From: Aplidium turbinatum
Lineage: Eukaryota > Chordata > Ascidiacea > Aplousobranchia > Polyclinidae
DNA length: 64,000 nt
Assembly (NCBI GenBank): GCA_918807975.1
Contig: OU964920.1
Coordinates: forward strand, 3,980,501 to 4,044,500
Direction: 5' to 3'
A program made the position numbers and the translations under genes. Positions 45,764 to 58,500 of this stretch are shown piece by piece. Below the pieces are notes generated by a model. It was not told the origin of the DNA. It did not search any database and saw only the letters and a program-made list of their open reading frames with translations. The first letter of the stretch is position 1, and the number at the start of each line of letters is the position of its first letter.

Positions 45764-48700
45764 ATGATTTTTAGTACAACTATTTTATATATTTTTGCGT
45801 TTTTATGCTTGAGTTGTTTGCTTATATTATTTATGGAATACAAAGCTTATGATCTCAATCATATGTACTCTCATGAAAAGTTGTATCCCAAAATGGTTTT
45901 CACAAAAGAAAAAGAGATTGCATTACAATATCAAGCAATGTTGAAACAACAAATGAACAACTTAAAGATTATTAACAATTTAAAAGATTCTAAAACAAAT
46001 GTAAAAGATTTAAGTTTGATTAGATGGCAACAAAATCTGAATATTTCAATCTTGAACAGAAAATTGGATGAACATTTAAAGGATGCACAGAAAGAGGTAA
46101 CCTAGGCTAAATATGCATATAGTAGGCTAACCCTATTTTTAATGATTTTAGGTTTTCTATGTAGGTGTGCACTGTGCAGCAATTATTTTACTGACAATAT
46201 ATTCTAATCTAATGTTTTTTTCACAGATTGGTGTTGTGATATGGGGTTCACCAGACAAAGAACCTCTTTGGTTTTATTATTTTGATTCAATGGAATGTGG
46301 GGCATGCTATTTCACATTCAACAGAACTAAGGCAAGATGTTGTTGCTATACAGTAGTTTGCAAACTAAAGGTGTAGTTTCAAACTTCAACAATAAAGTAT
46401 GGAAGTTCTATTGTGTATACAAAATTGTTATTAAATCATAAAAAGTCTGCTAACTGGCATTACCAAGATTTAGAAGATTTCATAGCGGATGTTTTGAATA
46501 TTCTTCGATCAATCAAAGATTAGTGTGCAGGGGTGTCACTCATCCTCACACCTTGCTTGGTCAATGTTGTCATTGCATGCTTTTTTACGTTTTTGAGAGG
46601 GTTTTACTTCCAAATTACACCTCACAATCTTCTTGTTTGTTGCATGGATTTTACATCTGTTTTTTTTTTTGTAAATAAGTTTTAATGTTTTTACAATAAA
46701 GCACCAAGCAGGCCCGTAACTAGGGGGGCGCAGGGGGCAAATCCCCCCTGCAAATATGTCACCCCCCCCCTGGGAAGAATGATATTAATTACCTATTTTT
46801 GCTGACTTCAGTTTTATACCCGATGGGTTGTTTCATTGTAAACATTGTGTGTTTTATGGTGTGGTCGAATGTGGTGTTTAATAGACAGACTCGAGATTTA
46901 TTGCTTGTTAGATCCAGAGTAGGCCTATATAGTGCTGTAGATAGAGAAATAGTGCAGTTTCTGGCAGTAAATGAACTGCGTTTTTGAGGTACTTATAAAA
47001 TTGTGCATGATGAACGAGGCCTGCTCATAAACTTGTTCAATTACACCATGAAAAGGGATTCCAAGTTATCACAGACTGTCAAAGAAATCCCTAAAAACGA
47101 GTTCTGCGCTCTGTTGATAAAAAAAATACTCGGAATTTTAAAGCCAGCCGATACCCGCCTCCAGATGCGCGAAACCGACATAAATGAATCGTTAAAGTTG
47201 ATAGACACTTCAATCAACATGATTCAGTTACTACGTATAGTGATGATGCTCTTCTGCAGGAATGCAACAAATTGCACGATTAGATAACTAAGAAGAACAT
47301 GATCATGAAACTGGTGAAGCACTGCTACGACGTAAACGCAATTTGTACACGCTTTACTGATTTCTTGATAGAAGAGTTACTAGTTGCTGCAGGAATGGAG
47401 GAGGAAACGGATCTGAGAAAGTTACTTATGCACGCTGTGATAGACAAAATAGTTTTGGAGATGAAGCTCAGATTTGCATACAATTCATGGTTTTACACAT
47501 CTGTTCGTGCCCTTTTTAGAGGAAAATGAAAACTTCTTGGACCGTGAATTGCTCATTCCACTATGATAGACATTCCATCAGAGGAGGAATCGCAAGTCTC
47601 AAAACAGTTTGTACATGACCATGTGGAAGTTGCAGAACACCAGGATTCCAGTAGGCCTATACAGTAGTAGGCTACTGAAAGAACTGTTGTAGCCTACAAT
47701 TAACGAATGGCATTCCCGAATGCATAAGCTTTCCGCTATAGCCTACTGTGGAATCATTCGGGTCCAGTATAGTGCGGTTGTGAGAGTGGCTTCTCGGTCT
47801 AGACAAGGAGTGACATCTCGGATAGACAAGTCGTGACATCTCGTGAGAGTGACATCTCGGATAGACAAGTCTACACGCAGGTCTATGTTCCTGATGAGAC
47901 AGGCGAACTGGGTTCTGTTGGTGTTTGAAAAAAAAATGACCTAGAAAATAGACCTGGACGTTTTTGTTAATAGATTCAGTGAAGTCCATACACGCCTTCC
48001 GTTAAGGTAAGACCTAACTTATCTATGGCAAGGATAGCCTACATTTCCCTGATGATGTGACATAGCCTACATTCTCACTATCATCATTAAAGGATTGATC
48101 TTGAAAAGATGATTGTCGATTCTGTACTAGAGAAAATGAGGTGCGATGTAGCCTCAGTCTTCGAAATTAGCGTATTTTTACTTCGGCAAAAACATTGCCG
48201 AGGTCAAACGGCAAAAGTTGAAATTGCCTCGGCAATTGCTGTGAACGTTTATTACAAAAAAATTGTAGGCTGCCACAACATGTAAAACGAGAAGTGAAAA
48301 ATATAATAGAGTAGTCTATCAAGACCGCATTGTTTGATTTGTTGTGATGTAATAATACCTAAAGTAACGATAAAGCGAGCAACGCGATACGCACGCTGTT
48401 ACGATAATTCATGTTAAATAACTCACGGGGGGGTGGGAAGTATGTTAATTTTGGGTTGATTCAACCTTCGAGTCAGCACAAATCGATTTAATTTTCCCGA
48501 CCTGTTGTTTTGCGTAACAACAATGCCCAATAAGAGATGACGACGACGACGTCTTGAAGCTTAAGCTTGAAGACGCAAAACCTCCGTTCATGAACGCGCG
48601 ATGTCACATGATCGGAAGCATTACTTTTCTATACTGCCGAAGTACCATTTATCCAGTTTTGTACTACTTTTTTAACTGGGCCCCGTAGCTTTTCTAATTC

Positions 48701-51700
48701 CGATTTGTTTCCGTCATATAATTGTTTACAAATTTTGCAAAATACTACACTAACTTTTCCTTGTTCTGTCCCCTCTGTTTCATAACCTATAGCAGGTAAG
48801 TTCCACTTTTTAACTGTATCTTCCTTTACCATGATTTATATTGGCAATGACACTGGTAAAGAACAAGCATTCGATGAAAGAATAACTTTTGCGTAACAAT
48901 TAAGCCAGTATTTATAAGATTGCAAACTTTTTTTATAGTTCACATGAGCATTGTCAGTGCATAAAATTACACCTGTTGTTGTTACGCAACCAGACATCTA
49001 TCACAAACCGCAATTAACAAAGCTCACTCTAAAGGTTAACGCGTTAACCTATTACTTACATGTATTCGACGTCTGTTGATGTTGTGTGGTTCGTTGTGAA
49101 ACCGTTTCTGATACAGCTGGACGAGATAACGGAAGGCGAAGCGCGATAAGGAGTAAATGCTTACAATAATTTGACGTCTACTGGCGTTGAATCAATGCAA
49201 ATAGGGTGATATTTCTATAAAAGATTCAATTCTCCTAGCTGGGCACGTGTCTAAGCGGCGGTGAAGTAGAAAGTAACCCAAATAAAAACATCAAGCAATA
49301 GTAAGATTGAATCAACCTCCTAGTCTGGTGTGGTCTAAGAAAATTAGGGTTATTTTTGTAATCTTGTGGTCCTTACAAGCGCTCGTGTGGCCTCGGCATT
49401 TTTATTGCCGAGGCTAATGTGCCATTCATGCATCTGCCTCGGCTATCACCTCGGCAATTGCTGATTGCCGAGGCTAATTTCGAAGAATGTAGCCTACACA
49501 TTCTACAATTATTTACAAAACGATAAGTGACACGTGCAGCCGCTACAGCCCTATTTGATCACTAATAAACGCCTATTTTCTATGTATAGTAGCCTATAGG
49601 CTATTTTGTGTGATTTATGCAGCGCATTAGAGGAAAATGTAAATAAACTAAAACAAACTCGAAGTCCAGGAAAGGCAATGGATTAACTAACAAAAGAATC
49701 TACTACAAAATCATAAATTTCACTACGGTTTCTATGCCAATTTTTTTACCATTTTATCACTAGTTGATGATCGGATGTTTTAAACATGATTTTGCTTCTC
49801 AATTTCTATGCTGTCGTCATTTTAACTGTTTAAGCTAAAGCATGTAATTGACTCTATAATGCCAGTTCACGCTGCTGTTTTTATGATAATCTATGCATTT
49901 TTAAACGCTATAATATGATTAATGTTTTTGTGCAAGTATACCCACATTGTGTAAAAACGTCGTTTTCGTACATGATACGGAAGATAAAAGTTAGGCCCCC
50001 TCTAGAATACTTTTTGCCCCCCCCCCCCCCCCCCCCGGCCCTCCAAGCTAGTTACGGGCCTGGCACCAAGCAGAACTGTGTAGATTTACTTTCGAAAACA
50101 GATTTTGTTGTTTGGTTTTCCTTAAATGAATTAACTTTTTGTTTATAAATTCAGATAAATAAGCCTGACGTTAAAGCAGTGGTATTTCATTACCTTGATG
50201 TTGTACGTGGAAAGCTCCCTGATATGAGGTATGCAACTATGCATGTGTGATTTGCAATATTGTGCAGTGCAAGCTACACTTCAATTTTATGAACATTGGC
50301 AGCTTTCACTACGTTTAATATTTTTAAGTTTTTGTCACTTGATCGAAGAAAGTGATGAGTCACTTATTCCAGTAACACATAGTAGCTATGAAAAGTAGCT
50401 TATTAACTACTTTGCCACTACACTCAGTGCTTCAAATGCTTTTTATATCGCACCGGTAAATTATTATTCAGGAGACTCGATCAATATTATGTATTTTGGA
50501 TCATGGAATCAGCAGCAAATAACAAGCAAACAATGTTTGACCAATATGATGGGACGTTTAACATGACCATGAGTCACAGGTAATATGAGCCTTCTAAAGT
50601 CGCTATTTTTTCTCCATTGCAGATCTATTGCTCACAACAAGTGCTTTAGGCTACAACTGATTAGCAAATCCTGAAAAAAAAGTAAAATGCCGTTATTTTC
50701 CATTTTAATATGCGGCCATGTGTAATTCGTAGGCTACTGTTTTAATGAACAGTGCAAAAACTATTTGATGCAATGTCAAATAAGTTGGTGTTTAACTGTA
50801 TACTGTAATTAAAACACAAAAGTGCAAACCAGGGGCGGATTCAGTAAGTAGCCTTAGGCGGAGGACCGATATGAACAAAGCACAATGATATCATCGGCAG
50901 CCGTGGCCGAGTGGTTAGCGCGTTGGGCTCGCAGTCGAGAGCCTGCATGTTCGACTCCAGCCACCCGCACTTGCTGTTGTTTCTCTGGGCAAGAAACTTA
51001 ACGATAATTGCCTCTACCTAGTGATCGATTTCGAGTAATGGGTAGTACCAAATTTAAGTCATAAGTAAAGTAGACAACCGGAAAACAGACATTGCCGTCG
51101 GCTGCAGCGTGGGTCAGGTGTATGTCGGAAGGCGTACACCGATGCATGGCGCTCAAGTCCGCTTTCCCGCAATGCAGGATAAAGATAAACAAACAAAAAA
51201 AACAAATATGTAGGTTTACATTAATCCTACTTTAAAAATTCACCATAAATAAAGTTACTTTTAGTGTTTTAGGGAGGCGATAGCTTTATTCTCCCCCCCC
51301 CCCCTGGATCCGCCACTGGTGCGAACCTAAACTGTTAAAATCTAATTTTGAAAAAATCTGTAGCCCTAAATCTGTAGATAATGCACTGATTATTACGGTG
51401 CTTCTGAAATGTCATGAGAAAATGACCAAAAATTTGTGACAGAAATATAAAACCTTTCGAGCTTTCACACGCATGTGCCCGTGATTACATTCTGACCATT
51501 TGACCACACATGAAAAAGTATCCATAACAGATGTTGCATGAACGCCATAGTATTGTACATGATGAATTTCAGAGCTACTTTTTTGGGAGAAGTAGCGGTA
51601 GCGCCGCTACATTTTTGTTGGAGTAGCAACGCTACTTTTTTCAATGTAGCGGTAGCAGGAAGGCACTACATTTCTTTCAGTCTCACTCTCGCTACTTTCC

Positions 51701-54700
51701 AATTCAAAGTGAAAAAATGGCTCTTTTTTGGAGATTTTTTATGAAATTAGTTCGTGAAAAAATTAAAACAGAAATCATTCGACTATTGCGAGAAACATCA
51801 AGCCACGCTGATACCGACAAAAGTGACACGAACACTTAGGAATCGTGGTTTTTAGCTGACGATTCGAATCTATTCTAGAATAGTTTCTATTTTATAGCCT
51901 AATAGCCTACTTTAGAATATTTTGTCAAAGAAAATGATTTACATGCCAAACAGATAAGCTTAGTCAAAGTATTGTTTGGAGCACAAATTATGTTCATTAA
52001 AACGTGAAATAAATGCTGTGCTGTGTTCATAACTTTCCGAATCTTTTTTTGTTAAACGTTGTCTCACTTTGATGGTGGTTAACTTTGCAGTGAAAACTAA
52101 TAGGCTAATGTGGAGACTCACGCAGTGCAGTCGCTATTCCAATACGGAATGGCCCGTTTCGGTGAGTCCGATCCCTTAACGGGGGATTTTTTCAATTTTT
52201 TTTTTTAAATTATCGGGTACCGTAGCCTAATTATCATTGCCGTTTTAGAGGTTAGGAACTCACCGAATAGTAGCAGACCCATTCCAATAGGCCACCCGGC
52301 GATTAACAGCGTGAGATCCACTGACAACATTTTATTTTGCTCTCATCATTGATATAATACAGTTATTCAAACGAAGTGAAATCAACCAACATACAACGGT
52401 TTTCGTATTGATTTACCGTCTGCAAACGTTGAAAAAATATAAAAAAGACGGATTTTGCTATTTAGAGTGTCACGCAAGAAAAGTGCAGATTAATTTTGGT
52501 GTTAAAGTGTCAGTGAACCAAATGATTATATGGCATCAATGACTGTTGAATTCATTATTATGTTAGGCTGCTAATGACTGCCGCAGCGGTGTTGACCAGG
52601 CAGATCAAATACTATATGTTACATTACACTAATTATTTATTGACTTTAATAAATTAAATTTTGTTGAACCACAACATTAAAATTAATTTTTATATGAAAT
52701 GATAATGTCCTGTTGAGTAAAGGCGAAGAATGTGAATGTTCATTCTTTGAGGGAACGGTATCTGTCAGCTACTATCAAAATTTTCATCTCAAAAATTATC
52801 CAAAAAGTGCAAACTTTCATCAACTAAACGCAATAAAATTACTGCCGAGTGAAGAATTCCTCGGTTAGCCTATATAGCGCCGAAATCCTCGACAAAAACT
52901 CGCAACTCCCAAATGAGATTATCACAATTCTCGGGGAAGAGGGTGCTGCCCACCTTTGATGATTTTTTCAAGCCATTACAAAAATGAAACTACAAGACAA
53001 ATATTTTGTAAAGCCTGGTGACTTTAAACTCACCTAAAGCATCCATGAGCCCTGAAAAAATTCAAAGTTAGCGTAGGCCTACTTGCGTTTAGATGCAAAG
53101 ATTGGCTGTCTCGCTGGTGGCCAGATTTGTGATGGCTACTGCATTGCCGTAGCCTAAGTACCTACAATTTTTGTTAACGACAAAGCTACGTTTTTAAGAT
53201 ATTTTTATCGACGTGAGAAAATTGTGCATCAAAAATATTGAATTTGTTATTTATATGCGGCGTCGGACAAGAGTTGTTTATAGCAGTGGTTCTCAACCAG
53301 GGGTGTGTGAAAGTTTCCGAGTTTGCAGCATGATTGATAAATTACAAAATTGGTTCTGCTTTAATTATGTATTAGCCTACAGTGATTCTCAAACTACGTC
53401 GCAACGAACTGGTGTGTCGTTTGAAACTTCAAATGACATCGCACAAAGGTTTGGTTTCAATATCATACAAATGACTTAATCCTTTTAATAAGGCTATGTT
53501 CAACTTAATTCTTTCGAGACAGTCAGACAGCAGATTGTTGATCAATGCCTTAGAAATGCAAAAAACGAAAAATATTGATCACAAATGAGAAAAGGCAGAA
53601 ATTCGTTGTAACGATCACAAAAATTTTATTAACTTGATAAAATTTATAAAAAAAAAATTAAATCAGCGTATAGATTACTACTTTTTGATCCTGTGTACCA
53701 ACATATAGCTCATAACATAATTTCGTCAATGTCATCAATCGTCATAAGTGCGTCGCTTCGACATTCATAAAATATTTGATTCCATTAGGAAACGCGATAT
53801 AGGCTACCAAAATTTCAGATAAAAATTTTTTGGGTCCGCGACCGCTTCGAAGACATCAAAATGGGTCCGCCAAGACAAAAAGGTTGAGAACCACTGATTT
53901 ATAGTGCTTCAGTTTATCGGTGCATTACTAACTACGGTACTTGTCTTTAGTTAATTGGTTCTCTTAATTGCACGGTTTCTTGTTTTGCAGAGAAAAATCG
54001 GACATCTTCAGCCCGTACGGGTCTGCAGTTGAAACCATTAAACTTATTCAAAAGAAGCCGGGTAGGGAATCGATAGACCGTCTAATAGAGAAGAAAACTG
54101 ATCTTGCTGTGTGGGTTGTATCCAACTGCTTTAGAACTAGAGGAGCTCGCCGGCGCATGCGATTGGCGCTAAGTCTGATTGCAGTCGGTTTGCAGCTTGA
54201 TTTGGGAGGGAGCTGCTTTCCATATGGCATTAGAGCACTTCCACAGGAAAACTTTGCGAAAAAGTACAAGTTTTATCTCTCCTTTGAAAACAGTTACCAT
54301 TGCCAAGGCTACATCACAGAAAAGTTTTTCAAAAACGCGTTGCAGTTTGGAGCTGTTCCTGTTGTATTCGGTGCTTGTAAGCAGGATTATCTGGCTGTGG
54401 CGCCTCCGCACTCATTCATATTTGCAGAGGACTACACTGTTCAAGAACTTGTTGATTATTTGAAATATCTTCATCATAATGACACAGCTTACCGCGAGTA
54501 TTTAGAATGGAGAGAGATAGACGTCACCGAGCTGCCATATTACAGAAGAGCAAATACTTTTTGCCAGTTGTGTCGGTCGCTGCATGGCATACATTACGAC
54601 CAAATCTTTAGATCAAACTATAGTGAAGCCACTTCAGAATATCCGTTGTTTGAAAAGAATCCTGGGCTAAGGATCGTCAAGTCTCTCTCACGTTGGTATT

Positions 54701-54741
54701 TCGGCACAGAAAACGCCGATTGTTTTGACTTGCGAACTTAG
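45764..54741 (+). CDS. alpha-1,3-fucosyltransferase (GT10), complete, five exons
   Basis: Exons 45764-46096, 46227-46331, 50155-50228, 50472-50579 and 53991-54741 join in phase to 456 codons plus TAG. The product would transfer fucose from GDP-fucose to N-acetylglucosamine or glucose in Golgi glycans. It is a type II protein: a short cytoplasmic tail, a membrane segment at about residues 4-24 (TTILYIFAFLCLSCLLILF), a charged stem to about 110, then the catalytic domain. Visible blocks are VVIWGSP, CYFTFNRTK, VKAVVFHYLD, YDGTFNMTMSHR, SDIFSPYG, AVWVVSNC and, at about 301-334, FYLSFENSYHCQGYITEKFF, the GDP-fucose-binding signature. NMT is a possible N-glycosylation site. The first ATG directly before the membrane segment is the natural start. 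Intron 2 appears to use a GC donor (AAG/GCAAGA). An ordinary GT donor 43 bp on would add codons between NRTK and INKPD that relatives lack. Introns 2 and 4 are swollen by transposons. The exact paralogue cannot be named. Confidence 0.9.
46709..50062 (+). mobile_element. hAT-type element in fucosyltransferase intron 2
   Basis: Ends CAGGCCCGTAACTAG and CTAGTTACGGGCCTG have the exact octamer GCACCAAG (46701-46708 and 50063-50070). G-run and C-run tracts lie inside the ends (about 20 C at 50018-50037). Plus-strand frames at 46850-47530 are remnants of a transposase-like protein with many stops; I cannot place them securely. A second element (48155-49486) is nested in it. Confidence 0.85.
48155..49486. 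mobile_element. element with 9-bp duplication and TCTTCGAAATTAGC ends
   Basis: TCTTCGAAATTAGC near the left end and GCTAATTTCGAAGA at the right end are inverted, followed inside by TTGCCGAGG repeats in both orientations. The 9-bp word ATGTAGCCT occurs at 48146-48154 and 49487-49495, although three extra bases stand before the left inverted end. A 9-bp duplication suggests a Mutator-like element. A minus-strand frame at 48629-48832 (VVFCKICKQLYDG) looks like a BED-type finger half; GGTTGATTCAACC palindromes frame that inner part (48455-49320), so a third element may be inside. Confidence 0.6.
50830..51318. mobile_element. hAT MITE, CAGGGGCGGATTCAG ends, with SINE inside
   Basis: Ends CAGGGGCGGATTCAG and CTGGATCCGCCACTG are flanked by GTGCAAAC and GTGCGAAC (7 of 8). 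A poly-C run lies near the right end. It is in fucosyltransferase intron 4 and contains the SINE at 50895-51205. Confidence 0.85.
50895..51205 (+). mobile_element. tRNA-derived SINE, family 1, copy 2
   Basis: About 95% identical by eye to 25103-25412, with the same head, boxes A and B, body and A/C-rich tail. It is inserted in the MITE at 50830-51318. Confidence 0.85.
51569..51840. mobile_element. end fragment of the hAT family seen at 7929-10732
   Basis: CAGAGCTACTTTTTTGGGAG and the GTAGC-rich repeats after it correspond to the reverse complement of 10450-10732, including the later segment GAAACATCAAG..CTGATAC. I found no matching other end. Confidence 0.6.
51841..53283. other. fucosyltransferase intron 4 sequence
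   Basis: Nothing coding is supported. A small imperfect foldback around 52140-52300 pairs TTCGGTGAGT with ACTCACCGAA and repeats CATTCCAATA-like words. The remainder is A/T-rich. Confidence 0.35.
53284..53896. mobile_element. hAT MITE, CAGTGGTTCTCAACC ends
   Basis: Ends CAGTGGTTCTCAACC and GGTTGAGAACCACTG are flanked by GTTTATAG and ATTTATAG (7 of 8). GGGTCCGC repeats lie at the right end. It lies about 95 bp before the last fucosyltransferase exon. Confidence 0.85.
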
Positions 54742-54968
54742 CGTACATTTCAACGTCTCCTTGTGTTTTTGTACATAATTGAAAAGCGTTTATGAACGTC
54801 CATTCCTTATGATGCCACATTATGACACTTTTCTTCAACCTCGGCTGAATCACGATTTTACCACGCTCCGGGCCGTTAAGATAACTTGGGCCTGGTACCA
54901 ATGAGATCCATGGGTTTCAAAAGTACCTCCTGACCTCACTTCCCCGAAGGGCCTGATAAACTAGTCCA

Positions 54969-55226
54969 CCCCGATGGCTGTGGTTACGCGCCCAGCTCAT
55001 AATCAAGCCGCACTGGTTCGACTCTCAGGGTGTGCGCTTGAGCAACGTATTTCAGGACTGCTCTCCATTCAGCGGCACCCAGTGAATGGAACAATTCTCC
55101 GGCAACAATCGGAAACTTTAATCTCGGTAACCGGCCCTGTGTCAAGAGCCTCTACAAGTACGCGAAACTACCAGGAATAACCATTCAAGGCTTTGTCAGT
55201 CCGAGAATAAAGATTCAAACCAAACT
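54969..55226 (+). mobile_element. tRNA-Met-like SINE, family 2, copy 2
   Basis: A diverged copy of 29459-29722, sharing GCTCATAATCAAGC, TGGTTCGACTCT, ATTTCAGGACTGCTCTCCAT and the tail GTCAGTCCGAGAATAAAGAT. It lies between the two convergent host genes. Its AATAAA at 55206-55211 is the first such signal I see after the fucosyltransferase stop. Confidence 0.8.
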
Positions 55227-55595
55227 ATCCACATTTTTTAGTTTACACAACTTAGCAGTTTTACGGCCCTTTGCTCGTGGGGATACTTGGACCTTTCTAC
55301 AAGCAACAGGAAGAATGTTTGAGGCGATGTTAACATGATTTAATGTTCAGACACAACAGCATTTGCTTTACAACGATCAACACACCTTGGTATCAATTAT
55401 TGATAATGTCGATGCAAGATTATTCGAGCTAGTTTACGGGATCACGGAAGGCGACACAATGCCGTTGCAGACAATTTGCTACAAAACACAAAAATGAAGC
55501 TAAAATTTCACTCAAACTGCACTCGTAGTAGTTGACACGTTCTTGTCATCTACAATCATGACGTTATTGAACCGATGACGTCATAGCGGATGAGG

Positions 55596-58500
55596 TCACG
55601 TCGATGTGACGACGATCATCAAGTGATGGATATCGGCGACGTTGGAAAGCAGGTCTGGCGCGCGAAATTGAAGGTGTTCGTTGGTGAATTCGCATGGCGG
55701 GAACACGTGCAACACCAGCTTTATTCTCTGTTGGGAAACAAATTGTTAATGCGACGCTGTAGAAATAGCTGGAAAGCTGGTGCACAGTGACAACAAACTA
55801 TATAACTAGCACAGGCTTCTTTCGAGACCGAAAATATGTTTTTACCACCCAACATTGGTCATGTTTTTTTCGGACAATACCAATTAGCTACCATAGAGCA
55901 GCCAGTCTTTGGTCTCATCGCCCGAATCATGTTGACCTTCTGCGCTGTGAGGTGGTACAGGCATTGATGACACTCACGGAAAGAGAAAGTAGCATAGAAT
56001 GGGTAGTTAAAACGATAACAGGTTACGGCCTTAGTCAAATATCAACCTGGGAAAGGTGTCGAAGTCACCATAGCACGGTACATAAGCTCATCACCAGCGC
56101 CACATTCTGGATCGTATCATATTTAGACAGCCCTCTGATGTATTGGTAAGCGCAAAGAGAGTTGGGCCAGCGAAAGCAGTTTAAGATACGTTTGCAATCA
56201 TTAAAAACCAACTCATGATACATTCACAGCCATAGGAGGCTTTGAACTTCACAAGTGCGCAAGATCTAAGGATGCTTGCGCATACCTCAGGGTTTTCAAA
56301 GCAAACAGCCTAGGAAATCTTGACATCACACTACCCATTTGCCGCTGGTTTTAACACGTTTGTTCCTACAAACCTGTTGGGTGGATTCCACGACTCCGTC
56401 GAGATTCACAATTCCAGCAACTTGTTTCTGTTGCAAGTATTGTATGAAACCGGTGCTTAACGCCGTAGTCTGACGACCCACATCGTCTTTATCACGACCG
56501 CACGGTAGCGCTAAAAGCACGCAAAATTCTTCCAGTCTCTGCAAAAACAAAACAATAGGCTGTGCTAGTTACAGTATTAGCATTTGCAACACTCAACTAA
56601 CGCAATAAACAAATTGTTGACCATTTAACATTAGATTGCCCTACACGGTGGCTGCAATCCAAAATACTATTGAAACTCGAGCTGAACGTATGAAACTACT
56701 AAACGAAAATAATACAATGCTAAACCAACATTAGCACATTTGATGCGACCATGACACAAAATTGAGCACCGGAGCAATAAAAATAATGATAATATTGTGG
56801 ACTTCAACTATTTTTTATGCTGTAGTTTTATATACTTCTCACCGTCATTCTTCGGCAAAGAGGTTCCATTTGTTCCGGATTTATCCTCATCCGTTGGATG
56901 ATGCGTAGAACGGAGAGACCAGTGAGGTCATTGGGATCACTACTTGGCAACGCTGCTTGCGCCATAGTCAGGTTACCACAAACGTAGTGGATTTGTACGG
57001 CTGCAAGGTCGTTTTTCAAGGCTAAATTTCCTTGCCAAATAATCGGATAACGCTGAAACAGAAGAAAATAATTTTTAATATGTTTCAAAATTCAAAGCCG
57101 GATGAAGACCTTGCGTTGTAATCTCAGCTTACTTGGAACAAGTCTTGAAGGGGATCTTGCGATGATTCTTGAGGTTTTTGCTTGATGACTACAGTGCTGG
57201 GTTCTTTAGGGGGCCCTCCTCTGTGTTGGGGGTAAATATCCATCTGGGGTTGGCCCGGTCCAAGTTGGGGCTCAACCTTGCCTGTTTGGGAATGCGCACT
57301 TGGCGGCCAGAATGGGGGTTGCGGTGGAATATGTTGCCCCCTAAGTGGAGTGGGAGCCCGTTGATACATTTCAGACGTGGAGCCAGGATGGGGTGGTCTA
57401 GCGCCCTCTTGGGGTGACGGTGAAGCCCCGACCGACATAGATGTGTTCGTATGTGGGGGGCGGTATTGCTGTTGAGGGGAATAACCTGAAAGTAAATGTG
57501 GACAAACTATTAGTTGGGTGAGGGTTTGCACAATGACTCTTTTTGAAGACACGTAAACTACGAGTAGACACTACATAAACTGCACGTCATCTAGGATCAA
57601 AATTAACTCCGCAGATAAAAGATGCAATCCAAAGTTTAAACAACATTGGCTTGTACCAACGGGGGTCAAGGGCTCTAGAGGGGTAGCACCTCTTAGCAGG
57701 TGATGCGCAAGTTCATGGCCTCTCCCTGTTATCTGGTCTCCTCATCCCAGGTTGTCAGTTAGAAAGGAGTGAAAGAAAATTATGTCACATAAAAAAGGCA
57801 TTGGAAAACAAAAGTTAACCGTGAATAAAACGAAAGCAATGAGAACAAGCATACAATGTACAAACGAGGTGGTATTGGCAGTCCATGTTATGGATCCATG
57901 CGCAATATGTGGCAAGATAAGAGTGTAATGAACAATTCTATTTAGTGTATTAAATGCAAGTATTGGGAGCTAAAGAGATGTTCAGGCATCCATGGAACGT
58001 TGAGTGGGATGTGTTTTGAGTGTAGAAGGTGTGAGGGTATTGTAGGTGATGAATCGTACGAGAAGCATGTGACATTGGGATGCGATTACATAGAAGTTGT
58101 TACGGCGTTCCACTACCTTGGAGATATGTTAGAAATAGATAATTGCACCAGCAGAGCTGTGACGGCAAGGATAGGTGCGGGTTGGAAAAAGTATACAGAG
58201 TTGTCAGGCAAACTTTGTGGCAGAATGCTTTCTCGCAGATTGAAAGGAAGGTTGTGCATATGTACAATGCGTGTGAACGAAGTGTGATGTGTTCTGGAAG
58301 GGAATGCTGGGCTTTGAAGAGGGCAGATATTAGGAGAACTGAGAATGCAAACGACAGAAATGAGGATGGTTCGTATGATGTGTGGCAAGACACTTCTCGA
58401 CAAAATTAAAAAGGATGCCTTGAGAGAGTGGACTGATGTTGAGAATATTGAAGGGTACGTGCGTGGCAGGGTTGGAAAAAATCATGATTTTTTTAAAAAA

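Noticed and set aside
55564-55785. Separate minus-strand gene overlapping the last Spen exon
   Set aside because: It is a different frame of the same DNA. The frame giving HVFPPCEF and HLMIVV is the SPOC end and agrees in phase with the exon before it.
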